Source: Lentinus brumalis
Taxonomy: Eukaryota > Basidiomycota > Agaricomycetes > Polyporales > Polyporaceae
DNA: 64,000 nucleotides
NCBI GenBank assembly: GCA_001792895.1
Contig: MARA01000003.1
Location: 1-64,000, forward strand
Direction of reading: 5' to 3'
Shown in pieces: positions 21,417-32,891 of this stretch; position 1 is the stretch's first letter; every line of letters begins with the position of its first letter. The notes beneath the pieces were generated by a model. It had not been told where the DNA came from, did not search any database, and worked only from the letters and a program-made list of their open reading frames with translations. The translations under genes and the position numbers were made by a program.

Positions 21417-23883
21417 TCAATCGTCGTAGCCTTTGCCACTCCTCTGCTTTACCCTCTTCATCCTCTTGTGATGCTTCTTTCCGGGAGCAGCGTCGCCACC
21501 GGCAGCAAGCACAGCAGCGATCCGCGCTCGCCTCCCAGAAAGCTGCGTTCCATCGTCCGCAACCATGTTCTGGTGAGGGTATAGCTTGGCCCGCGAGAAC
21601 TCCTGCCCTTGCGCCCTGGCTCCCTGAATGAATGGTCGAGCCGAAAGCGTCCCGGTACTCGCAAAGAAGTCCTGGTCTAGCCTGTGGCTCTTGTTGGACT
21701 GCTTGGCCGAAGGACCGGAGCCGTCCGGAATCACAGCGCTAACGAAAGTGTCCGCGTTCTTGACGACTCGTGTCGTCGGCGCACGCTTCTTGCCGATCGC
21801 GCGCTGGAGCGCCATGCGACGAGTCTCTTCGTTGAAGTCGTCCTCTGAGATCCCTGGCGGTGGATGGCAGTACAGAAGTTTCGCATTCACGTAGTCCTTC
21901 ATGATGTAACGTGCGGCACGGGCTTCATCAGGGTTGCCCTGGCCGGCTCGCGTGAATCCTCGGCCGACTGGGAAGCTTCAGGTGAGCGTGATTCCGAAGA
22001 TCAACAATGGAAAAGACGTACTGGCATATGCTATCAAGAAATCGGTACCTGTAATCCCACCGTCGCCGCCTTCCTCTACGCTTTGGGTGCGAATCGACAA
22101 GCCATACGTAGCCTCCAAGACTTCTTTCGGTATGCGCTTGACAACAAGAGTAGTGGGGGCAGTGTACTCGCGCATCTGGTCTATGGGTAGAACACCATCG
22201 CAGACAAGATCTGCTTTCGTAGTCGCAAATTGAGGAAAGACGAGACCAGGACAGTCGCAAAGAACGAGAGTGGGTGAGAGATGGATGGTCTGGAAGTGCT
22301 TCGTCTTGCCCGGAGTGGACGATACACTGACTTTCTTCTCGCCAATCAAGGCATTGATAGTACTTGACTTTCCGACATTAGGGTATCCGACCAGACCGAC
22401 AACTAGCTTTGTGGGGTGCTGTCCTGAGGAATCCGTGAAAGCTACCTTGGAGTTAGCAAGGCCAATTCTAGTTAGATCTGGACGGACGTACTGGAGAGGT
22501 CCGGCGCGCTCTTTACGAATAAGTCCTCCAGCTCCAATACAGAGAGGACCTTTGTACGAGGATCCTGCGCATCCGGGCCCTCTTCTATGGGCAGAAAGGC
22601 GCCACGGTCGTCATCGGACTCGTCGTCGGTGTAATCGTCCTCCGATGATTCCGAGGGACTGTCGTCGTCCGACTCATCAGCATCGTCCTCATCGAGCGCC
22701 GTAGCGGCGCCTGGCGTCGCCGAATGTACACTGGCATCAGCTTCGGTAGCAGATGCAACCGGTGTAGATCCTGGCTCGTCGTCGTCGTCGTCCTCCTCCA
22801 ACCGCCGTCGCTCCTCCTGCTCGGCCGCCGCTTCCGCTTCCCGTCTCGCTTCCTGCAGAGCGGCAGCATTGGCAGCAGAGAAGAATGCGTAATTTACGTT
22901 TTGCCCATCGAAGTAGTCTGCCCAAAGCTTCCTGCAATGAATGTATCAATGAATCGTTAAGTGTAACCGAGAGTAGTGATACACACCTCTGTTTCGCAGT
23001 GAGCAAGTCCGCCTTGTTGATGAGCAACAGACTTCTCCGCTTTCCCTTCCCAGTTCCAGCCTCGCCCTCCGCTCCCTCGACATCCTGGACGTATGTCTCC
23101 AGATCTTCACATCTGAACCGGAGAGGATTCCTTGCATCAACGATTTGAACGACAAGATGTGAGCGTTCGATGACACGCCAAAGTTGTCTCCAAACTTCAA
23201 TATTGCGCTCGAACGGTGTGAGCAGGAACTTGTCGCGATCTTGCAGCCTGTGGAGGAAAAGTCAAGCACTACAAGGGAGTTGTGAACATGGGACGTACTC
23301 GGCAAGACCTCTCCTCCACTCCAAGAATTCATCCTTCTCCTGCCTGTCTAGCTGCGCAGTGGTCATTTTCTTTGTCCATGGCGGCCGGCGGGGCACGCGC
23401 AAGCGCTGCTTGTTTTCGCTCTGTTTGCGCAGGGTATTCTTCTCCTCTTCTTCGGACAGGAGGTACGGATTGGCATTCGCCGCCGCCGCAATGATTTTGA
23501 CGTTCCTCCGCTCTGGCGCAGAAATGCTCGACAAAAGCCTGGAAGATGATGACATGCAACACACCTGCTGTGAAGTTGGTCCCAGCGAGCTGGGCTGTGT
23601 TCAAGAACTCGTCGAGGTCCCGTTCTTGAGTTACTGAGTGCAGCCGGCTGGGATCGATATCCGTAGTATACTGCAAGTCGTGAGGTAAGACAAGGATATG
23701 TTTGCAACAAACAGAGCACACACCAGCCCGGTTTCACGAGCTATTCTCGCATCCTTGGTTTTCTTGTTGATGATCGCCCTGCCCAGTCCGCTCGGATTGA
23801 GGTTCCGTCCTTTTGGTGCCTGCGAGCGATGTCTCTCTCAGTAACAATCTCAAAGGGATCGATGCATGAGGCATGCGTACCAT
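21417..23883 (-). CDS. LSG1: LSG1, 60S ribosomal subunit export GTPase
   Basis: Cytoplasmic GTPase that releases the export adaptor Nmd3 from pre-60S subunits. It is a circularly permuted GTPase: the G4 motif LLLINKADLL precedes G1 (GYPNVGKSSTINAL), G2/G3 follow (TPGKTKHFQTI, LCDCPGLVFP). The N-terminus APKGRNLNPSGLGRAIINKK fits Lsg1, followed by LDRQEKDEFLEWRR, ERNIEVWRQLWRVIERSHLVVQIVDARNP-type sequence and an acidic insertion of about 100 residues (EEDDDDDEPG...). The C-terminus is Lys/Arg-rich (GKKHHKRMKRVKQRSGKGYDD), as in the family. Coding exon 1 is only the ATG (23881-23883), followed directly by a 61-nt GT-AG intron; exon 2 starts at 23819. The gene lies about 280 bp downstream of the GH5 gene on the same strand. 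Confidence 0.93.
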
Positions 23884-24165
23884 AGGTGCAGATCACTGGG
23901 GCACGGGTGGAGGGGAAGGAGCAAAGTACAGAGGATGAGTGAGCAGTGCTCGAGTCTGCAGCGCCCATGGAGGGCAGATCTTCAGATCTTCCGATCAGTC
24001 AGATTGTGTCCGATCACTTCTCGGTGTCATCCCGTATCAGGAAACCGTAGTGTTCGCACTCTTGGGCAACTTTTTATGAAAGCGTTCTATCCACTAGCAA
24101 CTCAACATACTACATTTTCCATAACCATAACTAACTACCACGTCGTTTGCACAAATACCGGAACT

Positions 24166-26001
24166 TCAGGGCAAGTTTGGCTTGACTATGGCCAGATGGT
24201 CAATAAACACACAACATCACGACCGCAGGGGGACTTACCAGCAGCGGTCCACAGGGCTTGGTCAGTGCCGTTCGCAAACGGCGTCTGGGTGAGAACATAT
24301 GTGGTATCAAATGCACCAGCGGCCCAGACTGTGAAACCGAGCAGAGTTGGGAAGCTGTTCTTGACGAACGCGAGCTGGTTGGCGAGCCTACGGGACGGCT
24401 AGTCAGACTCGCGTATGCCCGCTTTAGCGAAGATACTCACAGAGTTTCGCAGCTTGCAGTGTTGCCTCCACCAGTCTCGCTCAAAATAGCCTGACGGTTG
24501 CCGTTGGCCTTCAAGAAGGTGACGAGGTCCGTGAAGACTTGAACGTTGTCCTAAACCGTCAAGTGAGAACTGCGGACCTGCACAGGAATGCCAGCGTCAT
24601 ACCGTGGTGCAATCGGGATGAGTGCCGCTGTTGTCACTGTCGAGGTACTTGTGTACTGCGGTCATCCAACTGCATCAGCGCTCAGGTCTCATAGTGTGGG
24701 TGATGAGATGCCTCACCGTCAAAGAGGAGCTTGCTGTTGTCGCCAAGCGGGTCGGTAACCTTGACGAGCAGGGGCCCTGCCTCAGTGGGGAAGGCCTGTG
24801 CTGAAGACCAGCTGGAGCCCGGAAGAAGCAGGAAATTCTTCGACCCAGCGGCGCGGACGGCGTTGACCACGTGCTGGACGGAGTCGACCCAGGTGGCGAT
24901 GTTGGGAACATCGTGAGGCTCATTCATGATCCCGCTGGGTTCCAGGATGAGTGGCAAGGTCACTTATAAATGCAACCAGAGCGCTCACAAGATCACCCGC
25001 TCGTTACTGCCGTACTTCTGGGCCAGTTGGGTCCAGACCGACGCGAACTGGTCATTGGTCGGGCCACCTTGTGCGATGATAGCGCCGTTCCAACGCGCAT
25101 AGTTGTGCTACCGATTCGCCTTCAGCAGCGCTCATATCTCGGAACAAGTGCAACGTACCAGGTCGATTATGACGCGGGTGTTGGGGCTTGACGCAAGTGC
25201 TGCCTGGACGGTGGGGTCGTAGAAGGAGCTGAACCAAGTCTCATTGATCGACCCGCCGACCTGGGGCGTCATGAGCTGCCACGCTGTTGGAAACATGAGC
25301 GACTACGTGCGGCGTCACTCGACGACAATCGTACCAAACGCTAAGAGAGTCATATGAGTGTGCACCACTGAATTATGAAATCAAACACTCACGAATGCGG
25401 AAGAGGTTGGCGCCTTCGTTGGCGAAATGGGTGAACTGGGAAGGGGAGGAGGAACGCCTGGGAGGCGCGTTAGCATACACAGGGAGCGGGGCTGCCTTCA
25501 GCTACCTGTTCCGTTGAAGCTTCCGTCGGTTGCCTGTGTGATAGATTAGGCCGCGACAAATTGCCTGCACCACGCCGTAAGATTACATACAACGCTGAAG
25601 TCATAACCAGCGGTGTTCACACCACCCAGCCTTGGCAGAGTGGAAGGCGTAGGAGCCGAGGGACCCGAAGGAGTTCCAGGTAGGCATTGAGAGTAGTCTG
25701 CACGGCTATTGATGATAGGTCGAGCACCGTGTCTCATCGTACTCACAGTCGTTCAGCTTGGTGCAAACAGACCCCGAAACGCATGTCGTGTCGCCGCCTG
25801 GAGAGTCGTAATCCGTCAGTGCCCTTGTGCGTCAACGTCCTCAGCCTGGAACATACTGTAGTTGATACCACCGCACTGCTGGTATTGCTGCAGTCGACGT
25901 AGTTCAGCTCAACATTTCGCAGGACGAAAATCGTGTGAACCTACCGCCTGCTGGGCGTAAACCAAAGAGGCTGCTGCCAAAATGGATATCGTGTACTTCA
26001 T
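24166..26001 (-). CDS. CBM1-GH5 endo-beta-1,4-glucanase (cellulase)
   Basis: Secreted endoglucanase acting on cellulose. The signal peptide is MKYTISILAAASLVYAQQA. A CBM1 follows directly (QYQQCGGINYSGDTTC, then CTKLNDYYSQCLPG, with the conserved Cys and aromatic residues), then a short Pro/Ser/Thr linker (GTPSGPSAPTPSTLP). The GH5 barrel begins RLGGVNTAGYDF. Landmarks are NLFRIPFAWQLMTP, RVIIDLHNYARW, the acid/base Glu in GIMNEPHDV, DVHKYLDSDNSGTH and the nucleophile Glu in AILSETGGGNTASC. It ends AAVKPNLP with TGA at 24166, reached through one short intron. The architecture matches GH5 subfamily 5 enzymes of white-rot fungi. About ten introns interrupt it, including one exon of 28 nt. Confidence 0.93.
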
Positions 26002-26054
26002 GATGTTGAGTAGACCAGGCGAGCTGCGTGCCATCCACCATCTTGGCAACCATG

Positions 26055-26061
26055 TTATATA
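26055..26061 (-). promoter_or_regulatory. TATA box of the cellulase gene
   Basis: On the minus strand CTATATAACATGG lies about 55 nt before the ATG at 26001. The spacing is short but usual for fungal cellulase genes with compact leaders. Confidence 0.55.
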
Positions 26062-26530
26062 GGCAGGCTGTCTTCGCTACCGCTCACGGAGACCGCAGTG
26101 CGGATGAACTACGGGTTGTCGCACTCGAGTAGCCACGTTTGCGTGGAGAGTTTATCCGAGACATATTTGGGTTTCTCGTGCTCAAGTCCCGCAGAAGAAC
26201 TCGTGAGCGAACATATTTTTGGACCGACGTCGAGGAAGAGAGCGAGATCACCGACGGTTGCTTCCAAAGACGAGTGCTTAATACGTCCGGGGACGACTAT
26301 GACGGTCATGAGCTGCCGGCAACCGCATCGCCCGTAGCTTGAAGTTGGAGTAGAGCAGAGTAGAGCACAAGGTGCTCGTGGGACTGTGTCAGACTGTATC
26401 ATACGAAGAGCTCAGCTTACGCTTCCGGGCGGGTACCATGCATGCCGCCGATGTTTGGCGCCTGCGTCGACTTACCACAGCTCCGCCACCAGCGAACCCT
26501 CCGTGGTTGTTTCAGAAAGCAGAACGTCGT
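26062..26530. other. divergent promoter region, cellulase and LYR genes
   Basis: No gene is supported. Overlapping frames on both strands mirror each other. Regulatory sites for the cellulase gene would be expected here, but none is called with confidence. Confidence 0.4.
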
Positions 26531-27803
26531 ATGAATGGCGAAGTGAAGGCCGTATACTCCCTCTATAGGTTGTGCCTCCGGCAGGTCAGGCGACTTCCCA
26601 CTGGATATCTTCGGTAAGTTACGGAGTAATACGTGTCGCTCCCGATTCACGAACGACTGTTTAGCCGATTCTTTCGCCTGAAGATTGGAGACGACGTGCG
26701 CGCTATTCTCGACCCCGACCTCGAGCATATTCGTCATACCAAGCTCAGCAGAGTGCACAAGGTGGGTTTGATCGTGACCATGGTGGATATCACCACTCAT
26801 CTGCCCATTTAGAACTTGCGGAAATTAGAGCGCGCGAACGAAGGCCATGTTAACGACTTCCAGTACATTCTCGATACGGCCTATGGCCGGCGAGGTTCTT
26901 TGAAATGGGAGATCATGCAAGTAAGCGTCTTGAACAGTGACATGTAACAGGGACGTTGAACTGATTTGTCATTATCAGCCTCTACGCACCGAACCAGGTG
27001 CTCCCCTTCCGCCACGAATCATCCGCTCCGTGGAATCATCACGCCCGCCTGTATGGTCTGCAGAGGTGAAGGCCTTACTCACATCCGACCTCACTCGGGC
27101 TCGTAAGGCGCTGAAGCCAAGTTCCTTCCTCGTGCCTCCCACAATCCCTTCGGAACGACTCGACCCCAACTCGGCAGAATATCGCATACTAGGACCGTTC
27201 AGCAAGCGTCGAGAAGTTAACGCCCGGTGGCGATTTTTTAACCAAGAGCTGAAGAAGACGAACTACCCATTGCAAGTGACAGTCATACAGCCAGCGACAT
27301 CAGGTGACAGTGTGGTGCACAACACCGACGAACCTTCTGTGACTCGCGCTGGAATTCGAAGCATCGGGCTGCAGGACTCCGGAGTTTTCGAGGAGGTGGA
27401 AGCTCTTGCATCTCCGTCGCCCTTGCAGTGCCCGGAGAACCGACAGGCGCAACAGCGCCTTGAACGGGATGCCAAGCATCTTCGACCGAGGTTCGAGTCG
27501 CATCTCCCTCGGAGATTCCTGCAGCGCCGTTATCGGCAGCTACTGTCGCAGATTCCAGTCTTCACATATAGCCCTCTCGCCCGCCGCGACGACAAACCCC
27601 AAGCTGCATCACGCGACACCGCAGTGAATCATGGAGGGCTACGAGGTCGCTTTCAGGTTTCACTTTCTCCCAATGCCGCCAAACAACACGGTACCGTCCG
27701 TGCCGTAGCAAGCTCTGCCAATATGGCATGGATGCGTCGTGCACAGGAACTCGATGGTGGGAAAAGGCGGACGAAGGGGGATGAGAAAAGCAAGAGCAAG
27801 TGA
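26531..27803 (+). CDS. LYR-motif (Complex1_LYR) protein with long basic tail
   Basis: Four exons (26531-26613, 26665-26761, 26813-26920, 26979-27803) give 370 aa. The N-terminal 90 residues are a LYR module: AVYSLYRLCLRQVRRLP with the L-Y-R tripeptide, then a downstream FFRLKIGDDVR segment and a helical KLSRVHKNLRKLERA stretch with YGRRGSLKWEIM. LYR proteins bind acyl carrier protein in the mitochondrial matrix and serve in respiratory-complex or Fe-S assembly. Typical members are 80-130 aa, so the roughly 270-residue Pro/Arg-rich extension here is unusual; it contains RRFLQRRYRQLLSQIP and ends in KGDEKSKSK. The specific client complex cannot be read from the sequence. The gene converges with SEC8, with only about 110 bp between the stops. 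Confidence 0.75.
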
Positions 27804-27912
27804 GGAGGTATTCGTCGACAGAGCAGTACAGTGTGGTATCCAACAGAGCTAGAACGTAGAAATTGCATAAATACTCCCAAAATTCACCAAAGCAGCCCCG
27901 TTAGAAGTTCCG

Positions 27913-30900
27913 TCAACTTGCGTCCGCCGAGTTCTCGAGCTCCAACCCGTGCAACTCGATCAGGTACATGTTGTAGTTGCGATCTGCAGCCTGAGCGACG
28001 CCGCCCGTTCGACTGGGCTCCACACCACATTGAAGATCGAGGATCGCCTTGTACTCGTCGAACGTGAACTCCTGCTTTTGCCGGACGGCGTCCAGCAATT
28101 CCTAAACGACAATTTAGCGGGTGTGATCATGCATGCATGCACAGTGAGACGTACTGGAGGTGAGAGCAGGAACAGCGAGTAGTATCGCTTGGCTCGATCG
28201 AACTGCGTGCTGCTGCTGTCGTCCATGATAGTCTTGATATTTTGCTGGAGCGCCAACATGTTCCTCATCATCTTCTTTATACCGAATTCGTTCGCAGCTT
28301 GTATGAAGCGAGCGTTCGAGATCAGAAGATACTGCATCAAGTGACCTATGCCCTCGAAGGCGAACCTGGGTACAGAAGTAAGCACACCATAGAAAATCAT
28401 GTCACCGAATCGCAATTGCTCACTTCCGTTCCACGTCTGGCAGAGTGGATGTGAGGCATGCGTCCGAATTGCCCAGCTCCGTGTTCAAGTCGACGATGTG
28501 AGGGTCGGGCTCGCTGGCTTCTCTTTCGATACGATAGATACCCTGTTCAGGTCACAAGATGGGTCAGACAATCAGGTCAGGGATATGCAGAGGTTCCTAC
28601 GTGTCGGAGAGCAAGGTCGAGATGATGTATCACACGACATCTAACATCAATGCGGATAGTGTATAAGATGAGCTCAGCTAGTTGCACGTAGGTCATATGC
28701 AGAGCTTGGAATCGCCTGGAAGAGACTCGTGAGACATGGCTTCTGTCAACATGGAAAAACAATGCGTACATAGCCATCGCGGTCGACAATGGGAGCTTGA
28801 GCTGTTCGTTCGCTTGGAAAGGTGCGACCATGGGCAGGTGCAGGGTAGATGGAGACAAAGCGCTAGGAGGTTCAAGGCCGTACGGGGTTGTGGGAGGTGG
28901 CGGATCGTCTGGTGACACCCTCAGAGCATTGAGTTGGTCGGCGAACCATGTCTAGGAAAGATAGTGAGCATGTAGTGAAGGCCAGACAAACCGTGACATA
29001 CGTACAACACTATGGTAAAGGCTCGCGAGTGCAGACACATTGCGGATGGATACGATCAAGTCGTCCTTGCCCACCGCACCTTCTCCAAGTAGGCTGTTCT
29101 CAAGATGAGTTTCCTGTCGGCACAGTTGCGCCTTCGCTGCCGTAGTTGGATCGCCCGATAGGAGCTTCAATAGCTCTGTTAGGCAAGGTCCCAGCTCGGG
29201 CTTCTGCGCCCATTGAGCAGCTAATGCGATATGTCCGTCTTCATCCGCCACCTGGGGGTCGGCCTTCACCGCAACGAGATGTGAGAACCTGTCACTACAC
29301 CGCTGATAGAACTTCCCGATCACGGTCAGGATCAGACGCGAGTAGTTTTCGCGGTGAAACGGTGTTGTCCGCAGCATCGCACAAAGTGAATTGATCAGCG
29401 CTATGAGTTGGACGGCCGCCTTGACCAGTGGTTTAGATGATAATGCGAGCGACGCCCGATCTGGTTCGAACGCGTCCGGACCTAACATAGCTTGTGAGAC
29501 GAGACTGGTCCTAACAGTGTAGGACATCGACTCACTTGTGACCGTCTGGTGGAAGACTGTCGACACCTTGTCCTCGAGTTGGGGCAAGTAGATCTTGAGG
29601 ACAAACTCGTCAAGGACAGCACTTGACGCGCGTGCTGCCTCCATGCCGGAAGGTAGAATATCCGATATTCGGTCGAGAAATGCCAGAGTAGGCTGGAACA
29701 GCACGCTGACGTGGAAGGCGTTTGGATGGACCAGTAACCTGTGATGTTGGCCGGTGCCCATCAACCTATCGTCTGTACCGACAGCGGCTAACGTCGCCTG
29801 GACAGCATTCTCTGCGCCCTGCACGAGACCTGGTACGGTGTCTTTAAGCACTCGTGTCAGTTCGTCCTCGTGCTGCCGCAATGTCTTCGTAGCGATCTTG
29901 GTATCTGTGTCCGCGAAGCGGAAGATAGGCTGATGGGACTGCTCAGCAAAAAGTAACCACGGGATGATTGGCAACCTACCTTCCCTTTGTCCCGACTGAA
30001 GCGACCTTCACGAAGAATCTCGTTGATCGATGAGATTGGATTGCGACCAGACACAGACCCTTGTTCCTCGTCCGTGATGTAATCGCTGAGCAACGTCCGT
30101 ACCTAGACTGGATTCAGGATATGTGCGTGAAGTGAGCGAGCAATAGCTAACCTCAGCTTGTATGGGTGTCCAGACCTCCTCCAAGGGGAAGAGCGCCCCT
30201 GGTTTCGTACCAGACGAATCCTTGAAGTCTCTCCGCTACGGTGGCAGTAAGACCATGACATAGAAGAGCATGGCAGACAAGATACGTACGGAGCCAATCC
30301 TATTGGCGACCTCGTAGACAAGCCGCAGACCTTCACTAACGGCAATTAACTTGGAGTACAACGTCCAAAAGAAGTCCCGGAGAATCTCTTGGTCAAGGAG
30401 CTTCGTTGAAGACTCTAACGCAGTCAGTCGCAGGTTGGTCGCGTTCATGATGGCTCGTCTGCTGTTCACAGGCGAACCCTGCATTGCCGCAGCCAGAGCA
30501 ACTCCGGCGATACCCAGCGCATTCGACGTGATGGCGGGCGATGAAAGCAATGATAGGTCCGCTGACCGGCTTGCGGTGGCATTTGCCGCATCGACCATGC
30601 CAATGACTGAACCTCGTCGCCCGTACTCCGCCCGTTCTGAAACTTCCTCCACAGTTGCATCAACGAGGGAGTAGATCTCACCCGGAAGCTTCTGTGCGAC
30701 GATGTCAAGGCCAGTGCCAAGCTTCCCAAGTACTGCTAGCGACTCCAGCAGGGACTCGATATATGCGAAAGAGTCTGCCTCGGGGTTGCGCGGTTGGGTG
30801 TTCGCAGTGAAAGGAAGACTAGAGAGAGCGCTGGAAGATGCTAGCGAACCAAGGCCAGACATGGACAGACTCTTGCGGAAGCCGGTATCGTTGACATCGA

Positions 30901-32638
30901 AAGGAGGGTCATTTGGTCGGATCGCAAGGTCGTCTAGATACTTGACTAGTCGTGATGATCGCAGGGTGGTTGGTGATATAGGCGACGATATTGACGGCGG
31001 TCTGCCACCACGGGTGCCACTGTCTTCGCCATCTTCGGGATTGGAAACTGCACGACACTGAGCGCCAATGGTTGTACTTTTGAAGCAGAATACTCACATC
31101 CTTGTTGGTCGGGAGAATACACCGACCATCTCGACTCACACCAGAAGGACTTCAGATAGAGGTGACTATGGAGCTCGTCAACAAGAATCTCCCGTAGGGT
31201 CTGAACACACTTGTGAGTCTTATGTAGCACAGTGCTCGGAAACAAGCACTGACCGTTTCTTGTCCGACTAGGTAGCTGCGAAGATCTGACACAGCGCCGA
31301 TCTCCATCATATCCGGCTTGTTAATCAACTTGAGGCTGCGAACGAGAAGGGCGGCTGCTTGCAGAAGCCGCTTCTCAAGGATGAGGCTCTCCAGAGCATC
31401 TGGCACCGACTTCAGGTGCTCGCTATCATACAGCGCCTGACGTTAACCTAGCTGCGCTTTCCGTAGTACACGACGGCAGACCATCACGCACATTTGATCA
31501 AGTATGCGCATCATGTCCTCCACGGTTTGATTCCTAGTCCACAGTTGGACAAGATCTGCTCTCTTGCTGCCGAGTGTTTCCTTCGCTTCTTGCAAGGCAT
31601 TCCGTGCCTCCTTGATCTGAGACTGCGTAGCATCTAGATGGCTAACTAGGGATGCATGATGGGGAAGAGCGGCATTGAACGCTTGGTAATGCTCTAGACG
31701 GTGGCCACGTTAATAGGAAGCACACTGATTGACCCACACTTTCTGGAGCAAACGAAGCTACGCACTGTCAACTGATCCCTTCATCGCGCGTGATAGCATG
31801 TCCTTTGTTCTCCGAAAGGAGTCCATGTCTTTCCCAAGAGACGATTCGTCCAGGAGTTGCAAGGCGAGGTCAACTGGGTTGAACTACACCAGTCAATCTC
31901 AGGAAATACCGGCGTACTTACCGGATGAGACTTACATCAGGGTTCGTTACCACCGCCCATTCATCTCGTATCTCGTCCAAAACCGCTGAAGGGTGCGATG
32001 AGCATCGTCTGGGTACATACATGCGTACATGCTATTCGTTCATCAGTGCACGCCCAGAGTGACTACTCACCATCAATGTCTCCCGCCTTCGCTTTTCCCG
32101 TCGCTCGACGGCCGGGGACCTTCTCCTTGATCCTCCTCTGACGCGCCTTCTGTATCTCAATCTCTCTCCGCTTCTGCTCCTCGTATTCAGCATCCATCAT
32201 GTCGTCGATGGACATCCCTCTCTTCCGTCCAAAGCTTTGAAACGCCGCCACCACTGCAAGGGAGGTCGGAGAGACTTCCGCCTTCCCATTACTCTGTTCG
32301 GGCCCGTTCATCATGCGCGACTTTGAAGGCTGGGGTCCATCCGGCAATCCAGAGGGTCGTCCTTCGTACGCGTCTCTTGAATCTCGCGTCGTGCGGGACT
32401 CCATTGACGAGCGGTCAGGTACGGAGACTTCAGACACCTGTCTGCTTCTGAGCCCTGATCGGGTAGGCCGTGCTGGACCTCGAGGCGAGCCGGATGTAAC
32501 GGAACTCCCGCTTGGAGTTGTCGGGCGTGTTGGCGGGCGGTTGATCTGAAGGGGTCGGGTTGCAGCGCCGTTCTCGCTCACGCTGGGCGAACGAGCACGT
32601 CGAGCGAGGTCTGGAGGATAAGCAGGTATTCGAGACAT
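27913..32638 (-). CDS. SEC8: exocyst complex subunit Sec8
   Basis: Subunit of the exocyst, which tethers secretory vesicles at sites of polarised growth such as hyphal tips. The N-terminal 200 residues are Ser/Arg/Pro-rich (TRPLQINRPPTRPTTPSG) and end in a charged helix (EEQKRREIEIQKARQRRIK). The Sec8 core then starts with VLDEIRDEW and NPVDLALQLLDES, followed by coiled-coil segments (SHLDATQSQIKEARNALQEAKE, LESLILEKRLLQAAALL). Later helices include SFAYIESLLESLAVLGKLG and LVDATVEEVSERAEYGRRG. The C-terminus runs KQEFTFDEYKAILDLQCGVE. Many introns of about 50-60 nt interrupt it. Total size is about 1,300 residues by estimate, with the fungal N-terminal extension. The start at 32638 gives MSRIPAYPPDL; an in-frame upstream ATG at 32665 exists. 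Confidence 0.9.
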
Positions 32639-32891
32639 GGCGCAGGCAGCAGCGGGGCAAGACAAGCAGCACGGCTGTGGTGGTCGTTACTCTTCAGTAT
32701 GGCATTGCCTTTGATGGCAACTCGCGGCCGGTGGCCACGGCAATGTGCTCACGTGCCGGAATGCGACTGTGGCCACTGCCAGACGCGTTCTGCTGCACTT
32801 CAGTCTGCTCTGCTCTCCTGCCGCCACCTTCTTGCAGACGCGTCGCGACGCGCATTCAGTCCTTCCTCGCCACCGCACATGCTCCTCACCC
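32639..32891. promoter_or_regulatory. bidirectional promoter, SEC8 and remodeler genes
   Basis: Only about 250 bp separate the two start codons, so the genes must share promoter sequence. No TATA box is evident, as is common for housekeeping pairs. Confidence 0.55.
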
